Shown: piece by piece, positions 52,725 to 61,212 of the stretch
Numbering within the stretch: position 1 is the first letter of the stretch
Layout: each line of letters begins with the position of its first letter
Assembly (NCBI GenBank): GCA_963545265.1
Contig: CAUUHY010000003.1
Coordinates: forward strand, 1-64,000
Reading direction: 5' to 3'
DNA length: 64,000 nt
From: CAJPPJ01 sp963545265
Lineage (GTDB): Bacteria; Bacillota_I; Bacilli_A; RF39; UBA660
Translations under genes and position numbers: made by a program
Notes under the pieces: generated by a model
What the model was told of the DNA's origin: nothing
Database searches by the model: none
What the model saw: only the letters and a program-made list of their open reading frames with translations

Positions 52725-54653
52725 ATGAAAAGTTCTAAAAAATTGCTAAATTTTATAATAATTTTATTGTTATTTCTAAGTTTTTTAAGTATATTTTTTA
52801 TAAGTAAAAATAATAAAATATTAAAAAAACAAGTTAAACTAAATTATGACAAAACTTACGAACAAGCTTTTCCAGATAAAGAGTTTAGAAGATTAATACT
52901 TACAATGCTTTATAAATATAATGAACGTGATTATGGTTTAGAGAGGAAGAGAGAGCATTTTGATACTTTTTATCATGCAATTAAACTTACAGGAGATTTA
53001 TGGGATGCAGGTATAGATAAAGCATTAACTGATGAAGAATTAAATAGATATAGTAAAGATAAGTTAGATAAGAATTTTCTTGAAAAAATAGTGGTAATAC
53101 ATACTAATCCAGATACTGAAACATATAAAAAAATTGCTGATTTAGCTGGTGTAGAGTATTTGCCAAATTTAGCAGTAGTTGCTATATCTGGTTCTAATAT
53201 AAAATTAGCGCATTTTAATTATAATCCTAAGTTAGAAACTTTATTTTTACCGGAGAGATTTTACCAAAGTCATTTCAAACATTATGTTCAAGGAACTTCT
53301 AAATTAGATAATGTAGATCTTAGAAACAATAGGAATTTAAGACATCTTATATTAAATTTTGAACCGCATAAAGAAAATACTATAGATTTAAGTGGTAATC
53401 CTGATTTAGAAGCTATATATATAGAAAGTAGTTCTTTAAAAGAAATAGATCTAACTAATAAAGGAAGATTAATGGATGATAAAAATATAAATTTAGAAAA
53501 TAATAATCTTCAATTAATTAAAGCTGATAAAGCTAATCCAGGATATAAATTTGGTGCAAGTAATCAAAAAATAAAAGTAAATGCTGAAAAAGGAGTTCCT
53601 ATAAGGATACCATTAAAAGTAAATAATTATGATGCTTATTTAGAAGGTAGTGGATTTACTAGAGAAAATGACGTATATACATTTAATCAAGTAGGAACAC
53701 ATTATTATAATTTTAATGATGATGACAGAGACTATAGTGGTACAGTAGAAGTTAATATAATTGGAGGGGATTCCAAAAATTTTACTCCTTTAATAACTAC
53801 TAATGATAGTAGATGTTATATAAATCAAAGCTGTAGTTTAGCTGATAAAATTTATAATATACCAAGAGATGCTAATATAGTATCAGTAACATCTTGTGAT
53901 CATGGAAATGCAACAGGAATAATTTTAGTTCCTAATCAAAAAGGACTAGGAACTTGTGATGTTAAAATTACTTTTGGTGATGGTTCAACGAAAACATATA
54001 AAGTTAAAATACCAGTATTTGAAAAAAATATAAAAGAAATAGAACCATTTAAACCAATTTATCCAAAAAGTAAGTATATAGAAGGAGAATTTGCAAAAAA
54101 TTTATTGCTTAGTTATTCTGAAGTACAAAATGAAAGAGATGATTATTTAAATATATTAAATAAAAAATCAAAATGTAATTATGAAACATTTATTTGCGAT
54201 AATATAAGGTATAAAACAGAAGCTTTTTATCGATCTATAGGAGATAAAGCAATTTCTGATAATCCAATACCAGGAAAAGCTTATGATTATTTTTCAGTAA
54301 ATAATACAGCTATATTAGATAGTAAAGTTAAAGTATATAATAGTAAACAGATGGAACAAGTTGTTAGAAATCATGGCAATGGAACTGGTGGAAAATTTAT
54401 AAATTGGCAAGGTGATGAAGAAGAAAAAATTTATTATATTTTTCCTATTCAAAGTAATGTAGAAACGCTAGAAAACCCAAAATTTGAAACCACAATTCTA
54501 AGAGATACAGATCATGATGGAATTCCTGATAAAGATGATGAAGATGATGATAATGATGGAATAAGTGATGCTCAAGAAGTACTTGATCAAACTGATCCAA
54601 AAGATGCTAGCAGTTTTAAAGTAACAAAAATATGTTATAAAGTTAAAGGATAG
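52725..54653 (+). CDS. LRR/Rib-like/calcium-repeat surface protein, tandem copy 2
   Basis: 642 residues, same architecture as copy 1: N-terminal anchor helix (about 7-27), cap YEQAFPDKEFRRLIL, LRRs (TIDLSGNPDLEAIYI), beta domain, Rib-like domain, CNYETFIC domain, calcium-type repeats (DTDHDGIPDKDDEDDDNDG) and tail KVTKICYKVKG. The N-terminal 370 residues differ clearly from copy 1 while the next 170 or so are identical, so the LRR half has diverged (or been exchanged) and the distal half has been kept the same. The shared tail with a lone Cys near the end (KICYK) might allow a disulphide or attachment. A GGAGAC site precedes the ATG. Confidence 0.88.
   Translation: MKSSKKLLNFIIILLLFLSFLSIFFISKNNKILKKQVKLNYDKTYEQAFPDKEFRRLILTMLYKYNERDYGLERKREHFDTFYHAIKLTGDLWDAGIDKALTDEELNRYSKDKLDKNFLEKIVVIHTNPDTETYKKIADLAGVEYLPNLAVVAISGSNIKLAHFNYNPKLETLFLPERFYQSHFKHYVQGTSKLDNVDLRNNRNLRHLILNFEPHKENTIDLSGNPDLEAIYIESSSLKEIDLTNKGRLMDDKNINLENNNLQLIKADKANPGYKFGASNQKIKVNAEKGVPIRIPLKVNNYDAYLEGSGFTRENDVYTFNQVGTHYYNFNDDDRDYSGTVEVNIIGGDSKNFTPLITTNDSRCYINQSCSLADKIYNIPRDANIVSVTSCDHGNATGIILVPNQKGLGTCDVKITFGDGSTKTYKVKIPVFEKNIKEIEPFKPIYPKSKYIEGEFAKNLLLSYSEVQNERDDYLNILNKKSKCNYETFICDNIRYKTEAFYRSIGDKAISDNPIPGKAYDYFSVNNTAILDSKVKVYNSKQMEQVVRNHGNGTGGKFINWQGDEEEKIYYIFPIQSNVETLENPKFETTILRDTDHDGIPDKDDEDDDNDGISDAQEVLDQTDPKDASSFKVTKICYKVKG
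53850..54371 (+). repeat. 522-bp direct repeat, copy 2 (identical to 51875-52396)
   Basis: This is the downstream partner of the block described at 51875, offset 1975 bases. The identity starts after a T/A difference (51874/53849) and ends before a T/C difference (52397/54372). Such sharp edges suggest gene conversion. Confidence 0.9.
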
Positions 54654-54674
54654 TATAAACTATTCTTTTTTTCT
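54648..54674 (+). terminator. Terminator after surface-protein copy 2
   Basis: The GGATAGT/ACTATTC hairpin and T run are the same as after copy 1, showing that the duplicated unit included the intergenic region. Confidence 0.75.
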
Positions 54675-54716
54675 TTTTATAATAGTGTTATTATATAAAT
54701 AAGGAGAAATAAATTT

Positions 54717-56228
54717 ATGGAAAAGAAAAATAATATAGTTAAAATACTTATATTTGTAGGTATTGGTTTATTAGCATTATTAGGAATTATCTTTTTTATG
54801 ACTAAGATAGTATTTAAAAATAATTCTGTTAAAACAAGTACTTCTAAAGCATTTTTTATAAGAAGTTCTAAAGAAAATAAATTTGCTATATACGGAAGAG
54901 ATGGAACTAAGAAGACTGATTTTATTTACAAAGAAAAAGGTGAATTCATTAATGGTTATGCAGTTGTTACATATTCTGATAACACAAAAGCTATAGTTAA
55001 TGAAAATGGTAAAGATGTAATTAAAAAGGGTGAATACAAGTACATATTTTATAGTGGAGGACATTTTTTACTTCTAACACAAGAAAAAAACAAACTTTTG
55101 GATCGTAATTTAAAAGTTGTTAAAGAAGGAAAAAACTTAACAATGCTTTCTACATATTTAAAAGAAATGTCTATAGTAGCAGATGAGGCTAAAATATATT
55201 TTTATTCATCAAATGGAAAATTAATGTATGAAATAGAAGGTGAAAAATACATATCATCTTTTGATATTGTTGCAAGGGAAAACACTGTAGATAAAATAGC
55301 ATCAGTTAACTATAAGAAGAAGAACTATGTATTTGATTTAAAAAATGAAAAATTTGTTGTTTCAGTAGATGCTGGATTAACAATAGGTGCTGTACTTACT
55401 GATAAAGTTAATCGTAACTCTTATGTTGTTTTTGGAGATAAAGATTATATAGTTTCAAATAATAAAGTAGTAGCAGAAAAGGAAAAATCTTCTATTAGAG
55501 TAGAAAACTATAATATTATTTATAAGAGTCAAGTTATATTAAATAATAATGGCGAAGTTGGAATAGAATTTGATAAAGAATCTAAAATATCATTTAATAG
55601 TCCAAATAGCTATTTAAGAGAGTTGAAAGATTCTAAAAAGATAGAAGTTTATTCAGATGGTAAGTTAAAAACTACAATAGATGGAATTTTAACTAGATCA
55701 GGTATTGCTAGTGGATACGTTAAAGATCCATATTATGTAATAAGAAATAAAGATAAATATTTGCTTATTGATAAAGAAGGTAAAACACTTATGTCTTATG
55801 ACTTTATATTGGATGTAAATATTAGTGCAAATATGGTTAAAGTTAAAGATGCAGGTAAATACTATTACGTAGATCTTAACAATAAAGAACTTACACCTAA
55901 GTCAGATTCTGAAAGTTTTGTTAAGTTAGGAAATAGATTTTATTTTTCTAAAAAAGATAAGTTAATAGATTGTAAAACAAACGAAGAATTAAATTATACT
56001 TTATATAGAATTAGTAGAACTGGAAGATATGAGCACAATGATGATGATAAATATGCTATATTAAGAAATAATAAAACTTCTAAATATGCTTTATTTAATA
56101 CGAAAGAAAATAAAGTAGTAGGAGAATATGATAAACCAATTAATTTACAAGAAAATTATTATGAAGTTGATCACGAATATTATTCTTATGTAAACTACAA
56201 AGCATTTTATAATAATAAAACTAAATAA
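54717..56228 (+). CDS. Membrane-anchored protein with WG-like beta repeats
   Basis: 503 residues: a membrane helix at about 10-30, then an extracytoplasmic part of repeating beta units resembling WG repeats (KFAIYGRDGTKK, then GYAVVTYSDNTKAIVNENGK; later DKYLLIDKEGKTLMSYDFI and GKYYYVDLNNKEL), suggesting a propeller- or ribbon-like fold. Family assignment is tentative. It follows the tandem LRR genes and uses a copy of the same upstream intergenic module, so the three may be controlled alike. AAGGAG precedes the ATG by 10 bases. Confidence 0.8.
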   Translation: MEKKNNIVKILIFVGIGLLALLGIIFFMTKIVFKNNSVKTSTSKAFFIRSSKENKFAIYGRDGTKKTDFIYKEKGEFINGYAVVTYSDNTKAIVNENGKDVIKKGEYKYIFYSGGHFLLLTQEKNKLLDRNLKVVKEGKNLTMLSTYLKEMSIVADEAKIYFYSSNGKLMYEIEGEKYISSFDIVARENTVDKIASVNYKKKNYVFDLKNEKFVVSVDAGLTIGAVLTDKVNRNSYVVFGDKDYIVSNNKVVAEKEKSSIRVENYNIIYKSQVILNNNGEVGIEFDKESKISFNSPNSYLRELKDSKKIEVYSDGKLKTTIDGILTRSGIASGYVKDPYYVIRNKDKYLLIDKEGKTLMSYDFILDVNISANMVKVKDAGKYYYVDLNNKELTPKSDSESFVKLGNRFYFSKKDKLIDCKTNEELNYTLYRISRTGRYEHNDDDKYAILRNNKTSKYALFNTKENKVVGEYDKPINLQENYYEVDHEYYSYVNYKAFYNNKTK

Positions 56229-56238
56229 ATAACTTAAA

Positions 56239-56267
56239 ATTACTATGATTTTCATAGTAATTTTTTT
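56239..56267 (+). terminator. Rho-independent terminator
   Basis: ATTACTATGA (56239-56248) pairs perfectly with TCATAGTAAT (56252-56261) and is followed by T's. Confidence 0.9.
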
Positions 56268-56274
56268 CTCTAAT

Positions 56275-56303
56275 TTGACAAAATAAAATATTCTATATAC
56301 AAT
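56275..56303 (+). promoter_or_regulatory. Strong promoter of the ankyrin-like gene
   Basis: A perfect TTGACA (56275-56280), 17 bases, and TACAAT (56298-56303), the best -35 box I found in the window. Confidence 0.85.
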
Positions 56304-56329
56304 ATATATCACTTGAGAAAGAGGTAACA

Positions 56330-57022
56330 ATGACAAATATATTTACGAGTGATCAAGCAATAAAAGCAGCTGAAGGTGATCCCTCCATTATTTTTGAATT
56401 AATTAGAGCTGACAATGACGAATTATTAAATCATATGTTAGATGAAGAATTAATCGATATTAATCTGATATCAACTAATAGTGATAGCTTAGCTATAAAA
56501 CTATTAAAATCAGCAAAATATGATTTGGTTATAAAAGTAATAAAAAATAAAAATTGGGATGTTAATTATCAAAATGATGATAAAGAAAGTTTTGGACATA
56601 TACTTGCTAAATTTAATAATGTAGCAGTGGTACCGATATTTAAAGAGTTGAAGAAAAATAAAACTTTTGATATTAACTTACGTAATAAAGATAATAAGAC
56701 GATTTTTGATATTAGCGTTGAAAATCATAATTCTTATATATCTACTAAAATAATAGAAGATGAAAGATTTAATAATATAGATATATTTGAATTTTTAAAA
56801 TTTTATGAAACTTATATGAATACTAATGAATATGGTAAATATTCTAAAATTAACATGATAGATAGTATTTTAACTATGGATGGAAGATATGTTAGCACAA
56901 GAATGCAAGAATTATTAAACCATCTTAAAGATAATGTTAAAAACATTAAAAAAGATATAGAAAGAGATGACTATAATTTATTAAGATCAATTATTAAAGA
57001 ATGTATATATCAATATATATAA
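56330..57022 (+). CDS. Ankyrin-like repeat protein
   Basis: 230 residues, no signal peptide. About four degenerate ankyrin-type units of 33-40 residues are visible (ELLNHMLDEELIDINLISTN; WDVNYQNDDKESFGHILAKF; FDINLRNKDNKTIFDISVEN), with the helix-turn-helix then D-x-N-x-x-N spacing. The C-terminus is charged and helical. Such proteins usually bind other proteins; the partner is unknown. AGAGG precedes the ATG and a consensus promoter lies upstream. Confidence 0.78.
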   Translation: MTNIFTSDQAIKAAEGDPSIIFELIRADNDELLNHMLDEELIDINLISTNSDSLAIKLLKSAKYDLVIKVIKNKNWDVNYQNDDKESFGHILAKFNNVAVVPIFKELKKNKTFDINLRNKDNKTIFDISVENHNSYISTKIIEDERFNNIDIFEFLKFYETYMNTNEYGKYSKINMIDSILTMDGRYVSTRMQELLNHLKDNVKNIKKDIERDDYNLLRSIIKECIYQYI

Positions 57023-57028
57023 AAAATA

Positions 57029-57057
57029 TAGTCATTATATATAAAATATGATAGAAT
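57029..57057 (+). promoter_or_regulatory. Probable promoter of the rimP-nusA-infB cluster
   Basis: TAGTCA (57029-57034) and TAGAAT (57052-57057) with a 17-base spacer; transcription would start near 57064, just before the leader hairpin. Confidence 0.5.
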
Positions 57058-57067
57058 ATTAAAAGAA

Positions 57068-57100
57068 CAAGTGGGAATTAAAAATCCCACTTGCTTTATT
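57068..57100 (+). promoter_or_regulatory. Leader hairpin before rimP
   Basis: CAAGTGGGA (57068-57076) pairs perfectly with TCCCACTTG (57085-57093), the most G+C-rich hairpin outside RNA genes here. CTTTATTT follows, a weak T-tail, so it may be an attenuator of the cluster or stabilise its 5' end; the ribosome site GGAGGAG begins 8 bases later. Confidence 0.6.
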
Positions 57101-57110
57101 TGGAGGAGAA

Positions 57111-57365
57111 ATGAAGGAAAAACTTGTACATGCATTAGGTGATAAGCTAGATAGCTACAAAGTGTTCATTGATGATGTTTTTGAAGAAGATGAAGGAAAC
57201 AATCATTATTTAAGAGTCGTAGTAGATGCAGATTTTATTATAGATTCTAATTTAATATATGAAGTTAGTTCAGTTATTGATAAAACATTAGATGAATTAG
57301 ATTTAATTGAAGATTCATATATATTAGATATATATTCAAAAGAAAAAGGTGAAATAAATGAATAA
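57111..57365 (+). CDS. rimP: Short RimP-like ribosome maturation factor
   Basis: 84 residues, against about 150 for usual RimP. The part present matches the N-terminal domain: YLRVVVDADFIIDSNLIYEV and VIDKTLDELDLIEDSYILDI, but the C-terminal SH3-like domain is missing. RimP helps 30S assembly around S12. The name rests on these matches plus position: it sits directly before nusA (8-base overlap), the standard place for rimP. GGAGGAG precedes the ATG. Confidence 0.78.
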   Translation: MKEKLVHALGDKLDSYKVFIDDVFEEDEGNNHYLRVVVDADFIIDSNLIYEVSSVIDKTLDELDLIEDSYILDIYSKEKGEINE

Positions 57366-58443
57366 CAAAGAATTTTTAAAAGCAGTTGAAATATTAACTA
57401 AAGAAAAAGGTTTAGATAAAGACGTAATATTTGATGCTATGGAATTAGCTCTTACTAGTGCATATAAAAAGAATTTTCATTCTTTAAGTAATGTTAAAGT
57501 ATTTATAGATAAAGAAAAAGGTGATATTAAAATCTATTCTTTTATAACAGTAGTAGAAGATGAAAAAATAAATGATGAAGAATTTAATCCAGAAACTGAA
57601 ATTACTTTAACAGAAGCAAGAAAAATAGATAAATTAAAAGAAGTAGGAGATACTTTCGATACTGAAATAACACCAAAAGATTTTGGAAGAATTGCAACTG
57701 CAACAGCAAAACAAGTAGTGTTACAAAAAATAAAAGAAGCAGAAAGAAGTTCTATATTAAAAGATTTTGAAGATAAAGAAGGAGAAATGCTTTTAGGAAC
57801 AGTAGAACTTGAAGATAGTGATAACTATTATATAGACTTTGGTAGAATTAAAGGATTGCTTCCAAAAAACGAATGTATTCCAAAAGAAGTTATTAAAATA
57901 GGTCAAAAATTAAAAGTATATGTTACTAAAATAATAAGTGATAAATCATTAACTATTTTACTTTCTAGAAGACATTATAACTTTGTCAAAAGACTTTTTG
58001 AAATGGAAATACCAGAAATAATGGATGGAACAGTTTTAATTCATGCAGTAGCAAGAGAAGCTGGTGTTAGAAGTAAAGTATCAGTTGAATCTACAAAAGC
58101 TAATATAGATCCAATTGGAGCTTGTGTAGGAGAAAAAGGAATTAGAATTTCTAATATTATAAAAGAACTACATGGAGAAAAAATAGATATAATTCCATAT
58201 GATAAAAATATTGAAAGATATATAGCAAATGCTTTATTACCAGCAGAAAATTTATCAGTAATCGTAGAAGATGATAATAAAAACGAAGCACTTATTTTTG
58301 CAAATGATGATAACTATTCTTTAGCAATAGGTAAAAAAGGTATCAATATAAAACTTGCTGCAAGACTTACTAGATTTAGACTTGATATTAAAACTCAAAA
58401 AGAAGCAAGTAAAATGGGAATAAATTTCAAAAATGAAAACTAA
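57358..58443 (+). CDS. nusA: Transcription elongation/termination factor NusA
   Basis: 361 residues, the short Bacillota form. Order: N-terminal RNA-polymerase-binding domain (1-125, LDKDVIFDAMELALTSAYKK), S1 domain (YIDFGRIKGLLPKNE), KH1 (REAGVRSKVSVES, PIGACVGEKGIRIS) and KH2 (LAIGKKGINIKLAARLT). It modulates pausing, termination and antitermination. It overlaps rimP by 8 bases and ylxR by 11, the usual tight cluster. Confidence 0.97.
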   Translation: MNNKEFLKAVEILTKEKGLDKDVIFDAMELALTSAYKKNFHSLSNVKVFIDKEKGDIKIYSFITVVEDEKINDEEFNPETEITLTEARKIDKLKEVGDTFDTEITPKDFGRIATATAKQVVLQKIKEAERSSILKDFEDKEGEMLLGTVELEDSDNYYIDFGRIKGLLPKNECIPKEVIKIGQKLKVYVTKIISDKSLTILLSRRHYNFVKRLFEMEIPEIMDGTVLIHAVAREAGVRSKVSVESTKANIDPIGACVGEKGIRISNIIKELHGEKIDIIPYDKNIERYIANALLPAENLSVIVEDDNKNEALIFANDDNYSLAIGKKGINIKLAARLTRFRLDIKTQKEASKMGINFKNEN

Positions 58444-58693
58444 GAAAATACCACTTAGAACTTGTATAGTTACAAAAGAAGTTTTACCTAAACAAGAATT
58501 ACTTAGAGTAGTTATAAATAAAGATAAAGAAGTAAGTATAGATTTAACTGGTAAACAAAATGGTAGAGGAGTATATCTTAAAAAAGATATAGAAGTTATA
58601 AATAAAGCAAAAAATTTAAAAATACTAGATAAGAAACTAGAAGTAGAAATAGATGAAAAATTATATGAAGATTTAATTAACCTAATAAAATAA
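58433..58693 (+). CDS. ylxR: YlxR/RnpM RNA-binding protein (DUF448)
   Basis: 86 residues with the family marks PLRTCIVTKEVLPKQELLRV and GRGVYLKKD. In B. subtilis the protein (RnpM) binds the RNA of RNase P and modulates it. It lies between nusA and infB as usual, but the L7Ae-like ylxQ often found next is absent. It overlaps nusA by 11 bases. Confidence 0.93.
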   Translation: MKTKKIPLRTCIVTKEVLPKQELLRVVINKDKEVSIDLTGKQNGRGVYLKKDIEVINKAKNLKILDKKLEVEIDEKLYEDLINLIK

Positions 58694-58711
58694 GAAAGGT
58701 AGGTGATTAGC

Positions 58712-60841
58712 ATGATGAGTATTTTAGAATATTCAGTAGATGTAAATTTAGATGTAGAAAAGATATTGGCTTTGTGTGATAGTTTAGGAATAGATTATAT
58801 AGATGAAAATTCTACATTGTCTGATGAAGATATAATATTATTAGATAATAATTTGTCTGAACTAGAAAATATGGACGATGAAGAAGAAAACGAAGATGAA
58901 GAAGAAATTTTGGAAAATGAAGATGAAGATGAAGAAGAACAATTAGTTGAAAAATTTGGTTCTAGAAAGAAAATAGAAAAGATTAAGACTAAGACTTCAA
59001 CTAGAGATGATAATAAAGCTATTTTTCAATCAGAAAAGAAAAACTTATATAAACATAAGAAAAAATTAAAATCTAATGTTATAGGAGAAGATGATAACTT
59101 CGTTGTATATAAAGAAGGTATGACAGTAATGGATATTGCTACAATTATGAAAGTAAATCCAGCTGAACTTATCAAAAAACTTATCTCTCTTGGAGTAATG
59201 GCTAATATGAATGCATCTTTAAGTTATGAAGTAGCTGAAATATTAGTAGCAGATTACAATAAGACTTTAAAGAAAATAGAAGATACTGATATATCTAAAT
59301 TTGATGAAGATTTTGAAATAGCAGATAAAGAAGAAGATTTAGTTGAAAGAGCACCTGTTATAACAATAATGGGACATGTTGATCATGGTAAAACTTCTTT
59401 ACTTGATGCTATTAGAGAAAGTAATGTTGTAAGTGGTGAAGCTGGAGGTATAACACAAGCAATATCTTCTTATCAAATAAACTATAAAGGAAAACCAATT
59501 ACTTTTATAGATACACCTGGACATGCTGCATTTACTGAAATGAGAGCAAGAGGTGCTAAAGTTACTGATATTATTATCGTTATAGTAGCAGCAGATGATG
59601 GAGTTAAACCACAAACAGAAGAAGCAATAGATCATGCTAAAGCAGCTGGAGTACCAATAATTGTTGCAATTAATAAAATTGATAAACCAGATGCTAATAA
59701 AGAAAAAACACTTGAAGAAGTAGCAAGAGCTGGTCTTCAACCAGAAGTTTGGGGAGGAGATGTAATAGTTAATTACATTTCTGCTAAGACTAAAGAAGGA
59801 ATTAACGATTTACTTGATAATATTTTACTTGTTAGTGAAATGCAAGGATATAAAGCTAATCCTAATAGATATGCTATAGGAACAGTTATCGAAGCATATA
59901 AAGATGTTAAGACGGGAGTAGTAGCAAGTGTCTTAGTACAAAATGGAACACTTAGAATTGGAGATCCTATTTGTTGTGGAACTATTTTCGGAAAAATAAG
60001 AAATATGAAAAACGATCTTGGAGAATCAATAACTGAGGCACTACCTTCAACTCCAGTTGAAATAATAGGTTTATCTGAAGTACCAGATGCTGGAGATAAA
60101 TTTATGGCATTTGAAACAGAAAAACAAGCTAAAGAAGTATCGGATAAGAGAATAGCAAGATTAAAATCAGATGATTTAGGTAAGACTAATATGAGTTTAG
60201 ATGAATTATTCTCTGCTATTAAAAAAGGTGAAAAGAGTCTAAACGTTATCTTAAAAACTGATACTAAAGGATCTTTAGAAGCAATTAAACAAAGTTTAGC
60301 TAAGATAAATATCGAAGGTGTAGAAATCAAGATAGTAAGAGGAAGTGTTGGGGCAATATCTGAAAGTGATATAGTACTTGCAAAAGCTAGTGAAGCTATA
60401 GTTATAGGATTTAATGTAAGACCAAGTAGTAATGTAGTAGAAATAGCTAAGACTAAAGAAGTACAAATTAAACTATATGATATTATCTATAAACTTATAG
60501 AAGACTTAGAAAAATCTATTTTAGGAAGTCTAGATCCTGAATATGAAGAAGTAGTTATTGGATCAGCTGAAATTTTAGCAGTATTTAAATTCTCTAAAGT
60601 TGGTAATATAGCTGGATGTAGAGTGTTAGATGGAATTATTAAAAACACATCTAACTGTAGAGTTATAAGAGATGGTGTAGTTATTTATACTGGAAAGATT
60701 AAGACTTTACAAAAAGAAAAAGATCAAATAAAAGAAGTAGCAAAAGGATTCGAATGTGGAATTACTTTAGAAAATTATCAAGATATTAAAGAAAAAGATA
60801 TTATAGAAGCATACGAATTAAAGGAAATTAAAAAGATATGA
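58712..60841 (+). CDS. infB: Translation initiation factor IF-2
   Basis: 709 residues. It is a GTPase that places initiator tRNA on the 30S subunit. The N-terminus is short: an IF2N-like region, an acidic run (MDDEEENEDEEEILENEDED), a basic run, and a second IF2N (GMTVMDIATIMKVNPAELIK). The G domain begins near 220: GHVDHGKTSLLDAI, DTPGHAAF, NKIDKPD. Domains II to IV follow with SLEAIKQSLAKI and the tRNA-binding end. I chose the ATG at 58712, 4 to 7 bases after AGGTGAT; a GTG at 58703 overlaps that site. rbfA overlaps by 4 bases. Confidence 0.97.
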   Translation: MMSILEYSVDVNLDVEKILALCDSLGIDYIDENSTLSDEDIILLDNNLSELENMDDEEENEDEEEILENEDEDEEEQLVEKFGSRKKIEKIKTKTSTRDDNKAIFQSEKKNLYKHKKKLKSNVIGEDDNFVVYKEGMTVMDIATIMKVNPAELIKKLISLGVMANMNASLSYEVAEILVADYNKTLKKIEDTDISKFDEDFEIADKEEDLVERAPVITIMGHVDHGKTSLLDAIRESNVVSGEAGGITQAISSYQINYKGKPITFIDTPGHAAFTEMRARGAKVTDIIIVIVAADDGVKPQTEEAIDHAKAAGVPIIVAINKIDKPDANKEKTLEEVARAGLQPEVWGGDVIVNYISAKTKEGINDLLDNILLVSEMQGYKANPNRYAIGTVIEAYKDVKTGVVASVLVQNGTLRIGDPICCGTIFGKIRNMKNDLGESITEALPSTPVEIIGLSEVPDAGDKFMAFETEKQAKEVSDKRIARLKSDDLGKTNMSLDELFSAIKKGEKSLNVILKTDTKGSLEAIKQSLAKINIEGVEIKIVRGSVGAISESDIVLAKASEAIVIGFNVRPSSNVVEIAKTKEVQIKLYDIIYKLIEDLEKSILGSLDPEYEEVVIGSAEILAVFKFSKVGNIAGCRVLDGIIKNTSNCRVIRDGVVIYTGKIKTLQKEKDQIKEVAKGFECGITLENYQDIKEKDIIEAYELKEIKKI

Positions 60842-61158
60842 GTATAGGTTTAAATAGAATTGAAAGTACATTTAAAAAAGAATTATCTTATATACTTGAA
60901 AGTGCTAAAAATGATTATTTAAGAGCTATGACAATAACTGATATAGATTTAACTAGTCAAAAAGAATATGCTAGAGTTTATTTTATGACTCATAGAAATG
61001 TAGAAAAAACTACTAAAGAAGTAAAGAGATCTATGCCTTATATAAATAAAGTTCTAAGTTCAAAATTAAGTTTAAAAAAATTGCCAAAAATCGTATTTAT
61101 AGAAGATAATTCTTATGAATATGGTAAGGAAATAGAAGAGAAACTAAAAAATATTTAG
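60838..61158 (+). CDS. rbfA: Ribosome-binding factor A
   Basis: 106 residues. It helps mature the 16S rRNA 5' end on 30S subunits. Recognisable: LNRIESTFKKELSYIL at the start, TDIDLTSQKEYARVYF in the KH-like core and LPKIVFIEDNSYEYGKEIEE at the end. ATGA overlap with infB; its last codons form the terminator stem of the cluster. Confidence 0.95.
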   Translation: MSIGLNRIESTFKKELSYILESAKNDYLRAMTITDIDLTSQKEYARVYFMTHRNVEKTTKEVKRSMPYINKVLSSKLSLKKLPKIVFIEDNSYEYGKEIEEKLKNI

Positions 61159-61172
61159 TTTCTTTTTTTTTT
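61140..61172 (+). terminator. Terminator of the nusA-infB-rbfA cluster
   Basis: GAAACTAAA (61140-61148) pairs with TTTAGTTTC (61154-61162) around a 5-base loop, then ten T's. Confidence 0.92.
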
Positions 61173-61212
61173 AATAAATGATATTATGTTATATAGAATA
61201 GGGAGAGTAATA

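Noticed and set aside
59773..60330. Minus-strand frame of 185 residues inside infB
   Set aside because: It lies fully opposite the conserved domains of IF-2 and has no recognisable features or start signals.
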